DNA from: Brachybacterium aquaticum
GTDB lineage: Bacteria > Actinomycetota > Actinomycetes > Actinomycetales > Dermabacteraceae
DNA length: 64,000 bases
Assembly: GCF_014204755.1 (NCBI RefSeq)
Contig: NZ_JACHLZ010000001.1
Span: forward strand, 2,542,001 to 2,606,000
Direction of reading: 5' to 3'
Below the pieces are notes generated by a model that saw only the letters and a program-made list of their open reading frames with translations, made no database searches and was not told where the DNA came from. Below, piece after piece: positions 25,278 to 34,497 of the stretch. A program made the translations under genes and the position numbers. Every line of letters begins with the position of its first letter. Position 1 is the stretch's first letter.

Positions 25278-28200
25278 GCACGTTCACCCTGATCAACGCC
25301 TCCGCCGGGTCCGGGAAGACCTACACCCTCACCCGCGAGATCGCGCAGCGGGTCGCGGAGGGGCTGGACCCCTCGCAGCTGATCGCCACCACCTTCACCG
25401 TCAAGGCCGCCGCCGAGCTGCGCGACCGGGTGCGCCGCACCCTGCTCGAGGGCGGCCAGCTCGACGCCGCCCGCGGCGTGGACAGCGCCCTGATCAGCAC
25501 CGTCAACTCGGTCTCCGGGGAGCTGCTGCGCGAGTTCGCGCTGGACGCCGGGATCTCCCCCGACGTGCAGGTCCTCGACGAGGACCGGCAGAAGGACGCC
25601 TTCCGCGCCGCGATCGACGAGACCGCCGCAGCCGCCGGGACCCGCGCCGCGGACCTGCTGGCCCGCACCGAGCATGACGGCGAGGAGGAGCCCGACCTGC
25701 CCTACGGCGCCTCCCCGTCCTGGCGGGCGCACGTGCGGGCGCTCGCCTCCCGCGCCCGCACCAACCTCCTCGGCGCGGACGCGCTGCGGGATGCGATCGA
25801 GCCGTCATTCGCCGAGTACGCCGCGGCGGCGCTGCCCGCGTCGGAGGCGGAGGACCGTCGGCCGGCCTGGCGCGACGGGATCGCGAGCGCGATCGAGGCC
25901 CTGTGGGCGGACGTGCGCAGCTCCGAGGCCGGGGACGGGCCCTTCACCGTGGCGGGCGCCGGGACCGTGCGCAAGCACCTCTCGACCCTCGAGGCCGTGC
26001 TGCGCAGCGTGAGCGACCCGGACCGGGCGCCGTGGAGCGCCTGGGCGCGGATCGCGAAGGTCGCCGAGCCCCGGGACAAGGGCTACGCGTACGTCAAGAA
26101 CGTCGACGCGGCGCTGCTCGGCATCGCCAGGACGATCCTCGAGGAGCTGCCCGCGAACCCCGCCCTGCACCGCGACATCCACGACCTCGTCGCGCTCGTG
26201 ATGGGCACCGCCGCCGAGTCCCTCGAGGCGTACCAGACCTTCAAGGACGAGCTGGGGCTGATCGACTTCATCGACCAGGAGGTGCGCACCCTCGAGCTGC
26301 TGCGCAGCAGCGACCGGGCCCGCGAGGTGATCCGCTCCCGCTTCCGCCTGCTCGCGGTGGACGAGTTCCAGGACACCTCCCCCGTCCAGCTCGCCCTGTT
26401 CCTCGAGCTGTCCTCGCTGGTGGAGCACACGATCTGGGTGGGCGACCCGAAGCAGGCGATCTACGGCTTCCGCGACGCGGACCCGCAGCTCATGCTCGAG
26501 ATCATCGCCCGGATCGAGGCGGGCGCCGCGGAGCTCGGCGCCGCCGAGGTGAAGGACCTGGCGCACTCCTGGCGCTCCCAGGAGCAGGTGCTGTCCCTGG
26601 TCGACGCCGTGTTCCCGCGCGTCTTCCCCGACCTGCCGCGCGAGCGCGTGGTCACCACGGCCGCGCCGGGCGCGATCGCACGTCGAGCGGCCGACGGGCA
26701 CCGCCCGGGCCGGCTCGAGGCGTGGACCCCGTCCGTCCCGAAGTCGCTCACCTACGGGCAGCACGCGACCGCGATCGCCGACGGGATCCTCACCCTGCTC
26801 ACCGAGGAGGGCGCCTCCCCCGCCGAGATCGCGGTGCTCGTGCGCTCGAACTGCCGCGCCGAGGACGTGATCGCGGCCCTGACCGCCCGCGGCATCCCCG
26901 CCTCCGGCGAGGGCGCGCCGCTGCTCGCCACCCGCGAGGGACGCCTGGTCCGGGCCGCGCTCGCGGTCACCTTGGACCTCTCCGACACCCTCGCCCTCAC
27001 CGAGCTCGTGGACCTGCTCCCGGACCATCCCGCGCACGGGACCTGGTTCGCGGACCTCGCCGCGCAGAGCGACCGCACCGCACGCACCGAGCTGTTCGCG
27101 AGCTGGTGGCGGGCACCGGTGCTCGACGGGCTGCGCGCCCTGCGCGAGGGCGCGATCTCCCTGACCCCCGTCGAGATGATCACCGCCGTGATCGATGCGC
27201 TGGACCTGCCCGAGCGGCTGCGGTCCTGGTCCTGTCCCGATCAGCGCCTGCGCACCCTGGACGCGCTGCGTGCCGTCGCCGCCGAGTACGCCGAGCAGGC
27301 CCGGGCCACCTCCTCCCCCATCACACTGACCGGTCTGCGGATCGCCCTGGACGCGGTGGACCGCGGCCCCGACCTCACCGGCACCCCGGACACCGTGTGG
27401 GTGGGCACGATCCACGGCGCCAAGGGCCTGGAATGGCCGCACGTCGTGGTCATGCTCGACCACAGCCCGACCGTACGCGCGCAGACCTCGGGCGCGTTCG
27501 TGGTGCCGGCGGAGACCCTCGACGTCTCTGCCCCGCTCGCAGGCCGCTCGCCCCGGTACTGGCCGGAGGTGCTGCCCCGCTTCGGCCCGCTGCAGGAGGG
27601 GCTCGAGGCGTCCGCCCATGCCCAGCGTCGGGCCCGCTCCGAGCGCGAGGAGTCCGGGCGCCTGCAGTACGTGGCGCTCACCCGCGCGGCCGACGTCACC
27701 GTGCTCAGCGGCCCCGGCACGGCGCCAGTGCTCGACCTGCTCGTCCCCGGCGAGGAGCCGCTGCTGTCATGGTCCGCGGGGGCCGACGGGATCGCCGTGC
27801 GCGGGGAGGCGTCGCTGCCGGCCGTGATGCGATCTCCCGCAGGGGTGCTCGAGGACGGGCCGGCGGGGTTCTCCGCGCGTCGGACGCCGCTCGCCGCGAC
27901 GGATCTGACCGGACCGCGGGTCGAGACGGAGCAGGTGAGGGCCCGTTTCCAGGCGTCAGGGGTGGCGTCGGCGGAGGATCTCGGCACGGTGCACGCGCCG
28001 CGCACGATCGGGCGGCGGCTCGTCACGAACGGCGGGCCGCAGTGGGAGCGGGTCGGCGAGGCGATCCACGCCTATCTCGCGCTGCCGCTCGCGCACCTGA
28101 GCGAGGCGCAGAAGGCGTCGGCCGCGCAGCGGCTCGTGGAGCGCTGGGCCGTGACCCGCGCCGTCGGCTCCGAGATGCTGCAGGAGGCCGGACAGGCGTG

Positions 28201-28513
28201 GGCGTCGTTCGTCGCGGACGAGTTCCCCGGGGCGGAGGAGCTCACCGAGCAGCCGATCTCCTGGTGGAACGAGGAGGATCAGGTGATGGAGGGGTGGATC
28301 GACACCCTGCTGCGCCTGCCCTCCGGTGAGATCGTGCTCGTGGACCACAAGACCTACCCCGGCGATCACCCGGTCGAGCACGTGCGCGAGAAGTACCTCG
28401 GGCAGCTGACCACGTACTCCCGCGCCCTCGCGGCGAGCGGCATAGCGCCCTCACAGGTGCTCATCCACCTGCCGCTGCGCGGCGAGGTGCTCGAGGTGAG
28501 CCTTCGTGGATGA
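25274..28513 (+). CDS. AddA-like UvrD-family helicase with RecB nuclease domain
   Basis: 1,079 aa SF1A helicase-nuclease. Motifs: Walker A NASAGSGKT (8-16), motif II DEFQDTSPVQ, motif III GDPKQAIYGFRDA, motif V/VI VGTIHGAKGLEWP and QYVALTRAA. The C-terminal nuclease has GEAIHAYL, GWIDTLLRL, IVLVDHKTY and QLTTYSRAL. The gene overlaps its AddB-like partner by 4 bp. Mycobacteria use AdnAB instead, in which both subunits have intact motors; the inactive partner motor here is closer to AddAB. Confidence 0.88.
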   Translation: MSTFTLINASAGSGKTYTLTREIAQRVAEGLDPSQLIATTFTVKAAAELRDRVRRTLLEGGQLDAARGVDSALISTVNSVSGELLREFALDAGISPDVQVLDEDRQKDAFRAAIDETAAAAGTRAADLLARTEHDGEEEPDLPYGASPSWRAHVRALASRARTNLLGADALRDAIEPSFAEYAAAALPASEAEDRRPAWRDGIASAIEALWADVRSSEAGDGPFTVAGAGTVRKHLSTLEAVLRSVSDPDRAPWSAWARIAKVAEPRDKGYAYVKNVDAALLGIARTILEELPANPALHRDIHDLVALVMGTAAESLEAYQTFKDELGLIDFIDQEVRTLELLRSSDRAREVIRSRFRLLAVDEFQDTSPVQLALFLELSSLVEHTIWVGDPKQAIYGFRDADPQLMLEIIARIEAGAAELGAAEVKDLAHSWRSQEQVLSLVDAVFPRVFPDLPRERVVTTAAPGAIARRAADGHRPGRLEAWTPSVPKSLTYGQHATAIADGILTLLTEEGASPAEIAVLVRSNCRAEDVIAALTARGIPASGEGAPLLATREGRLVRAALAVTLDLSDTLALTELVDLLPDHPAHGTWFADLAAQSDRTARTELFASWWRAPVLDGLRALREGAISLTPVEMITAVIDALDLPERLRSWSCPDQRLRTLDALRAVAAEYAEQARATSSPITLTGLRIALDAVDRGPDLTGTPDTVWVGTIHGAKGLEWPHVVVMLDHSPTVRAQTSGAFVVPAETLDVSAPLAGRSPRYWPEVLPRFGPLQEGLEASAHAQRRARSEREESGRLQYVALTRAADVTVLSGPGTAPVLDLLVPGEEPLLSWSAGADGIAVRGEASLPAVMRSPAGVLEDGPAGFSARRTPLAATDLTGPRVETEQVRARFQASGVASAEDLGTVHAPRTIGRRLVTNGGPQWERVGEAIHAYLALPLAHLSEAQKASAAQRLVERWAVTRAVGSEMLQEAGQAWASFVADEFPGAEELTEQPISWWNEEDQVMEGWIDTLLRLPSGEIVLVDHKTYPGDHPVEHVREKYLGQLTTYSRALAASGIAPSQVLIHLPLRGEVLEVSLRG

Positions 28514-29150
28514 GATCACGGCCGAGGGGGCGGTCGAGCGTGCGCTCGCGCTCCTGGACGAGGCCCGACGGACCGGCACCCGGCGACTGTTCGGGATCGC
28601 GGGCGCGCCGGGGGCGGGGAAGTCGACGCTGACGGCGCTGCTCGCGGAGCGGCTGCCGGCGGGGTCGTGCGCGGTGGTGCCGATGGACGGTTTCCATCTC
28701 GCCGACGTGGCGCTCGAGAGGCTTGGTCGCTCAGCGCGGAAGGGCGCGGCCGACACCTTCGACGCGGGAGGGTACGTGGCGCTGCTGCAGCGCCTGCGCA
28801 CCCAGCTGCCCGGGGATGAGCCGGTGTGGGCGCCGATGTTCGAGCGGGACCTCGAGCAGCCCCTCGCAGGCGCGATCGAGGTGCGCGCCGACGTGCCGCT
28901 CGTGGTGACCGAGGGGAACTACCTACTGCTCGACGAGGGACCGTTCGCGCAGGTGAGCGGCCTGCTGGATGCGCGCTGGTTCGTCGAGGCACCGGAGGAG
29001 CTGCGCCACGAGTGGCTCATCGCCCGGCACGAGCGGTTCGGGAAGAACCCGGAGAAGGCACGGGAGTGGGCGCTCGGGCCGGACGAGGACAACGCCCGCC
29101 TGATCGCGGGAACCCGCGACCGGGCGGACGTCGTGGTCCGGATGAGCTGA
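28506..29150 (+). CDS. Nucleoside/nucleotide kinase family protein (uridine kinase-like fold)
   Basis: 214 aa P-loop kinase. Walker A is GAPGAGKST (residues 33-41); PMDGFHLAD is the substrate/Walker B loop, and VVTEGNYLLLDEG follows, all as in the fructose/pantothenate/uridine kinase group of unassigned substrate. GTG start, overlapping the helicase stop by 8 bp, so it is translationally coupled, although its job is probably metabolic. Confidence 0.85.
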   Translation: MDEITAEGAVERALALLDEARRTGTRRLFGIAGAPGAGKSTLTALLAERLPAGSCAVVPMDGFHLADVALERLGRSARKGAADTFDAGGYVALLQRLRTQLPGDEPVWAPMFERDLEQPLAGAIEVRADVPLVVTEGNYLLLDEGPFAQVSGLLDARWFVEAPEELRHEWLIARHERFGKNPEKAREWALGPDEDNARLIAGTRDRADVVVRMS

Positions 29151-29166
29151 GCCTGCTCCTGAGCGG

Positions 29167-29667
29167 TCAGCTACGGGCGAGGACAGAGCGGACGAAGCCG
29201 GTGGAGCGCTCGCGCAGCCCCTGGATCTTCTGCTCGCGGTGGTAGGCGAGCAGGGCCGGGTCCTCGGTGCGCAGCTCGAAGGAGGACGGCTCCCGTCGTA
29301 CGTTGCGCGAGCAGCGGAAGTCCGCGCAGATGGCCGTGCCGACGGTGTTGCCGCGTCGGCCGGACTCGCCCGCGAGCGGCGCGACGAACGACGCGGCGTG
29401 CACACCGTCGATGATGTCCTCGCACCACGCGCACAGCAGCTTCTTCGCGGGCGGGTTCTCCGGGCCGCGCAGGAGCAGCACGGCGGGCTCGCCGTCCAGG
29501 TCGAGAGCGACGTAGTACTGGCGGGGCCGCTTGGGGTCCTGCCAGCCGAGGTAGTCGAGCGCGTCGAAGTCGACGGCCGCGAGGTCGGGCAGGGCGGCGC
29601 GCTTCGCCTCGCCCTTGGAGGCGTTGACGAAGGCGTCGCGGAGCTGGGATTCGGTGAAGGAGAGCAT
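29167..29667 (-). CDS. FBP (FusB-type, EF-G-binding) domain protein
   Basis: 166 aa. It has the helical N-terminal part and the C-terminal treble-clef zinc finger of the FusB/FBP family: LLCAWCEDI and ICADFRCSRN supply four cysteines. FusB proteins bind elongation factor G and rescue fusidic-acid-stalled ribosomes; housekeeping homologues are common in actinobacteria. CAGGAC lies upstream of the ATG. It is convergent with the kinase gene, with 16 nt between. Confidence 0.85.
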   Translation of the reverse strand: MLSFTESQLRDAFVNASKGEAKRAALPDLAAVDFDALDYLGWQDPKRPRQYYVALDLDGEPAVLLLRGPENPPAKKLLCAWCEDIIDGVHAASFVAPLAGESGRRGNTVGTAICADFRCSRNVRREPSSFELRTEDPALLAYHREQKIQGLRERSTGFVRSVLARS

Positions 29668-29860
29668 GGGGGTGTCCTGGTGATGATCGAGAGAGGGTGC
29701 GGAACCGGCGGGCGCCCGGGCGCCCCCGTTCACACCGAGCAGGCCCGGTGGGCCGCCCCGCTCCCTGCACGCTCGTCGCGCATGCTCATCTCCTGGTTCG
29801 TCGTGGACCGGGCCACGCTACGCCGGGTGGACGATGCCGGCAAAGGAATTGCTCCGCGCC
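29668..29860. other. Intergenic region without recognisable gene
   Basis: 193 nt between two leftward genes. It holds a GC-rich self-complementary run (GGGCGCCCGGGCGCCC near 29713) that may form a hairpin after the aldo/keto reductase gene, and presumably the promoter of the FBP gene. No clear -35/-10 pair was found. Confidence 0.4.
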
Positions 29861-30748
29861 TCACTCGATGATCGCGTCGAGCTCCGCCTTCTCCTCGGCG
29901 GTGAGCTGCAGGCTCATCGCCTTCGCGGAGTCGGTGATCGAGGTGGGCCGGCTCGCTCCCGGGATCGGGATGACGTGCTCGCCGAGGGACAGCTCCCAGG
30001 CCAGCACGACCTGCTGGGGGCTGACGCCGTGCGCGTCGGAGATGCGGCGGACCTGCGGGAACCGGTCGCGCAGGCCGCGCACCCCGCCGCCCACTCCGCC
30101 GAGCGGCGAGAAAGGCACGAAGGCGATGCCGTGCTCGCCGCAGTGGCGCAGCTCCTCGCGGCTGTCATGGAAGTAGGTGGGCGAGAACTGGTTCTGCACC
30201 GCGGCGAGACCGCCCTCGCCGAGCACCTCCTGCGCCACCGCGATCTCCTCGATGTTCGCGTTGGACACCCCGATCTCGCGGATCAGGCCCTCCTGCTGCA
30301 GGGTCGCGAGCGCCTCGACGCCCTCGGCGTAGCGCAGCGACCGGTCCGGGCGGTGCCAGTAGTAGAGGTCCACGCTGTCGCGGTCCAGTGCCGTGAGCGA
30401 CTTCTCGAGCGCCGAGCGGAGGTAGGTGAGGGAGCCGTCGCGGCCCCACTTCTCCCCCTCGCCGCGGGTGATGCCGCCCTTGGTCGCGACGACCACGCCC
30501 GAGGTGTCGCCGTGCCAGGTGCGCAGCGCCTCGGCGACGAGCCGCTCGTTGAAGCCCATGGTGTCCCAGGTGGGGGCGTAGATGTCCGCGGTGTCGAAGA
30601 AGGTGATGCCGGCGTCGAGCGCGGCGTGGAAGGTGGCGATCGCCTGCTTCTCGGGCACCGGGGCGGCCTGCGGGAGCGAGACCGGCATGGCGCCGAGGCC
30701 GACGGCGGAGACGGTGAGGGAACCGATGCGGCGGGTGGGTGCGCTCAT
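29861..30748 (-). CDS. Aldo/keto reductase
   Basis: 295 aa NADPH-dependent oxidoreductase with a TIM barrel. The tetrad is visible: Asp in FFDTADIY, Tyr in the same motif, Lys in VVATKGG and His in YYWHRPD. The C-terminal cofactor motif is IPGASRPTSI. On the coding strand TACCCT precedes the ATG by 6 nt, without a Shine-Dalgarno, so the mRNA is probably leaderless. It is divergent from the subtilase gene. Confidence 0.9.
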   Translation of the reverse strand: MSAPTRRIGSLTVSAVGLGAMPVSLPQAAPVPEKQAIATFHAALDAGITFFDTADIYAPTWDTMGFNERLVAEALRTWHGDTSGVVVATKGGITRGEGEKWGRDGSLTYLRSALEKSLTALDRDSVDLYYWHRPDRSLRYAEGVEALATLQQEGLIREIGVSNANIEEIAVAQEVLGEGGLAAVQNQFSPTYFHDSREELRHCGEHGIAFVPFSPLGGVGGGVRGLRDRFPQVRRISDAHGVSPQQVVLAWELSLGEHVIPIPGASRPTSITDSAKAMSLQLTAEEKAELDAIIE

Positions 30749-30798
30749 GCCTCGAGGGTAGGACAGGGAGGTGGGTGGCGGCCGGGGCCTCCGCCCCC

Positions 30799-30827
30799 TT
30801 GACGCCGGCCGCGCCCCGGGACACGAT
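30799..30827 (+). promoter_or_regulatory. Predicted promoter of subtilase operon
   Basis: TTGACG (30799-30804), 17-nt spacer, CACGAT (30822-30827), about 30 nt before the subtilase ATG. Confidence 0.55.
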
Positions 30828-30857
30828 CGACGGCACGGAGCCGACGAGGAGGCCCTG

Positions 30858-32158
<1,301 letters not shown>

Positions 32159-32159
<1 letters not shown>

Positions 32160-32392
32160 TGGAGGGCAGGCGTGTGCACATCACGGTCGACGAGAAGCAC
32201 CGCGAGCACATGAGCGAGGTGGTCACGCATCTCGAGGAGCACGGCTTCGTGGTCGAGCGGGTGATGGTGAGCCTCGGGATGGTCACGGGCACGACAGCAA
32301 ACACTGCCGTGCTCGGCGAGGTCGAGGGCGTGCAGAGGGTGATGCCGGACCGGGTGGTGACGATCGCGCCGCCCGAGGCGGAGATCCAGTAG
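32159..32392 (+). CDS. I9-like small protein, likely subtilase inhibitor/chaperone
   Basis: 77 aa. The pattern (VHITVDEKHREHMSEVVTHL, then FVVERVMVSLGMVTG, VLGEVEGVQRVMPDR) matches the beta-alpha-beta fold of subtilisin propeptides (inhibitor I9) made as a separate chain. It starts one base into the subtilase stop (TGATG), so the two are produced together. Small proteins at this position are sometimes mislabelled as aldolases in databases; no aldolase motif is present. Role inferred from fold pattern and context. Confidence 0.6.
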
Positions 32393-32410
32393 ACCCCGGC
32401 AGCACAGAGC

Positions 32411-32980
32411 TCAGGCCCGCGGCGGGCGCGGCAGCAGCGCGACCGAGAAGAACACCGCGGCCTGCGCGTCGAGGGCGCGGTAGCGGTACGCCGCGTCGGT
32501 GGTGATCCGACCGGACCGGCCGGCCTCGATCACGGTGGTCCCGTCGGCCGAGACGATCTCGAGGGTGCCCTCGATGACGTGGTGGACGATCCCGGGCAGG
32601 GGGATGCCGGAGCCGCCCTCGTAGGTGTCCTCGCCGAGGAGCTTCCACTTCCAGGTCTCGACCGAGAGGGTGTCGGTGTCCACGGCGTCCAGCAGCACGC
32701 CCCAGGAGCCGGAGTCGGTGGACCAGACCTCCACGCCCTCGGGGGCGTCGCCCTCCCCCACGCCCATGAGCGCGGCGAAGGTGACGCCGAGGCCTTCGGC
32801 GATGCGGTCGAGGATCGCGACCGACGGGTTCGCCTGGCCGAGCTCGATCTGGGTGAGCATGCGGCGGGAGACGTCGCTGAGCTCGGCGAGCGCGCCGACG
32901 GAGAGGTCCTGCTCCTGTCGGGCGGCGCGGATGCGGCCGCCGAGCCGCTCGACGACCGCCGGGCGCATGCCTCCGCTCAT
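32411..32980 (-). CDS. XRE family regulator with C-terminal cupin domain
   Basis: 189 aa. Residues 13-67 are an XRE helix-turn-helix (LGGRIRAARQEQDLSVGALA, VSRRMLTQIELGQANPSV); residues 105-185 are a cupin fold (PLPGIVHHVIEGTLEIV...YRYRALD). GAGGAGG lies 8 nt before the ATG. It is divergent from an MFS transporter gene with repeat operators between, so it most likely represses that pump and senses its substrate by the cupin domain. Confidence 0.88.
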   Translation of the reverse strand: MSGGMRPAVVERLGGRIRAARQEQDLSVGALAELSDVSRRMLTQIELGQANPSVAILDRIAEGLGVTFAALMGVGEGDAPEGVEVWSTDSGSWGVLLDAVDTDTLSVETWKWKLLGEDTYEGGSGIPLPGIVHHVIEGTLEIVSADGTTVIEAGRSGRITTDAAYRYRALDAQAAVFFSVALLPRPPRA

Positions 32981-33035
32981 CTGCGGACCTCCTCGGGGAT
33001 GGGTGCCCGAAGCCTACCCAGCCCCGGGGTGACGG

Positions 33036-33075
33036 GCACTATATTGCGCAATCACGTCGCTGCGCACTATGTTGC
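33036..33075. promoter_or_regulatory. Repeated operator and promoter between XRE-cupin and MFS genes
   Basis: GCACTATATTGC (33036-33047) recurs as GCACTATGTTGC (33064-33075), 28 bp apart, with a 10-bp perfect palindrome ATTGCGCAAT at 33043-33052. The palindrome supplies a -35 (TTGCGC, 33044-33049) and the second repeat a -10 (TATGTT, 33068-33073) 18 nt apart for the MFS gene, so a protein bound here would block RNA polymerase. Confidence 0.65.
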
Positions 33076-33123
33076 TCATCGGGCGCATCCGCCCCGTCCC
33101 TGCACCCCTGAAGGAGGTTCCCC

Positions 33124-34386
33124 ATGGCCGCGCGCTCCGCAGCCCCCACCACGACCCCGGTGACCGGGCCCGCTGCACCGCTGCTGCGCTGGTTCGGCTC
33201 CTACGGGACCTTCGCGGTGCCGCAGGCCGCCGCCCCCATCGCGTTCTCCCTCATCGCGCTGCCCCTGACCGGCGATGCCGCGAGCGGCGCGGCGATGATG
33301 CTCGGGATGACGATCGCGCAGGTCCTCGGCGCCGTGCCGATCACCCGCCTCGGGCAGCGCTTCGCGCCCGTGCCCTACCTCCGCGTCCTCATCGGACTGC
33401 GCACCGCGGCACTGGCGGGGATCGCCGTCCTCGCGGGCCTCGGCGCCCCCTTCGCCCTGGTCATCGCCGGGGCCGCCCTCGCGGGACTGGTCAACGGCGC
33501 CGCCTACGGCACGCTGCGCGCGGTGCTGAACCATCTCGTCCCGGCCAGCCGTCTCCCCCGTGCCCTCGGCGTCGCAGCGACCCTGAACGAGGTCACGTTC
33601 GTCGCCGCGCCGGTGCTCGCGGCGGTGCTCGGCGGCATCTCCCCGCAGCTCGCCGCGTGGGCGATGGTACTGCTGGGCATGGCGCCGGTGCTGCTGCTGC
33701 CGCGGATCCCGCAGGCCGCCGCGCCCGGACCGGAGCAGCGCCGCAGCCGCCTGCGCGTCACCCCGATGATCGCGCTGTGGCTGGTGTGCGGCGGGGCGAG
33801 CGCCGCCGCGATCTCGGCGATCGAGATCGGTGCCGTCTCCCTCGCGGTGTCCTTCGGGATGCCCGCCGCGTGGGGCGTGGTGTTCCCCGTCGCGATCTGC
33901 ACCACCTCGATCCTCGGCGGGATCTGGGTGAGCGTGCACAACCGCGAGCCGCGCCGCCGCACCGTGCTCGCGTGGCTCGGCGTGACGGCGGCGGGCGTCG
34001 CGATCGTGGGCTTCGGCCACTCGGTCGCGGCGACGATCATCGGCGCCCTCCTGGTGGGCGCGGTGCTCGCGCCGCTGGCGACCTACTACTCGCTCGTGCT
34101 GGACCGGCTCGTCGCCCCCGAGCACCGCGCCGAGGTGTTCGCCCTGCTGCGCACCGCGAACGCGCTCGGCATCATCACCTCCAGCGCCCTGATCTCGCTG
34201 GTGTCCCTGCAGGCCACCTACGCGGTCGTGATCACCGTGATGGCCGCGGTGCTGGTGGTGACCGGGAGCGTGTTCACCAGCGGCTGGGTGACGGTGCGGC
34301 GTCGGCGTCTGGCACGAGAGGCCGCGGAGGCGCGGGCGCACGGGGCCGAGGCGGAGGCGCACTCGCACACGCCGTCCCTGCGCTGA
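33124..34386 (+). CDS. MFS transporter
   Basis: 420 aa with about 12 hydrophobic segments, the first at residues 30-50. The first half has the loop TRLGQRFAP in place of the canonical motif A. The C-terminal tail is cytosolic and His/Glu-rich. AAGGAGG precedes the ATG by 7 nt. The substrate is unknown; control by the adjacent XRE-cupin regulator suggests export of a small molecule. Confidence 0.88.
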   Translation: MAARSAAPTTTPVTGPAAPLLRWFGSYGTFAVPQAAAPIAFSLIALPLTGDAASGAAMMLGMTIAQVLGAVPITRLGQRFAPVPYLRVLIGLRTAALAGIAVLAGLGAPFALVIAGAALAGLVNGAAYGTLRAVLNHLVPASRLPRALGVAATLNEVTFVAAPVLAAVLGGISPQLAAWAMVLLGMAPVLLLPRIPQAAAPGPEQRRSRLRVTPMIALWLVCGGASAAAISAIEIGAVSLAVSFGMPAAWGVVFPVAICTTSILGGIWVSVHNREPRRRTVLAWLGVTAAGVAIVGFGHSVAATIIGALLVGAVLAPLATYYSLVLDRLVAPEHRAEVFALLRTANALGIITSSALISLVSLQATYAVVITVMAAVLVVTGSVFTSGWVTVRRRRLAREAAEARAHGAEAEAHSHTPSLR

Positions 34387-34394
34387 GGAGGCGC

Positions 34395-34469
34395 CTGCAC
34401 AATGGGGCGTCCTGGCGCACGCGCTGACGATATTCGTCGCAGCGTGCTCCAGGACGCCCCTTTGTGCAG
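34395..34469. terminator. Long hairpin between convergent genes, probable bidirectional terminator
   Basis: Arms 34395-34422 and 34442-34469 are 28 nt each and pair with two mismatches; the 19-nt loop (34423-34441) has its own GACGA/TCGTC pairing. It lies between the MFS stop and the NagZ stop on the opposite strand. It has no poly-T tail, as is common in high-GC terminators, but is much longer than a typical terminator. Confidence 0.7.
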
Positions 34470-34497
34470 ATGACCGCTGTGCAGACGCTCCCGGGAC

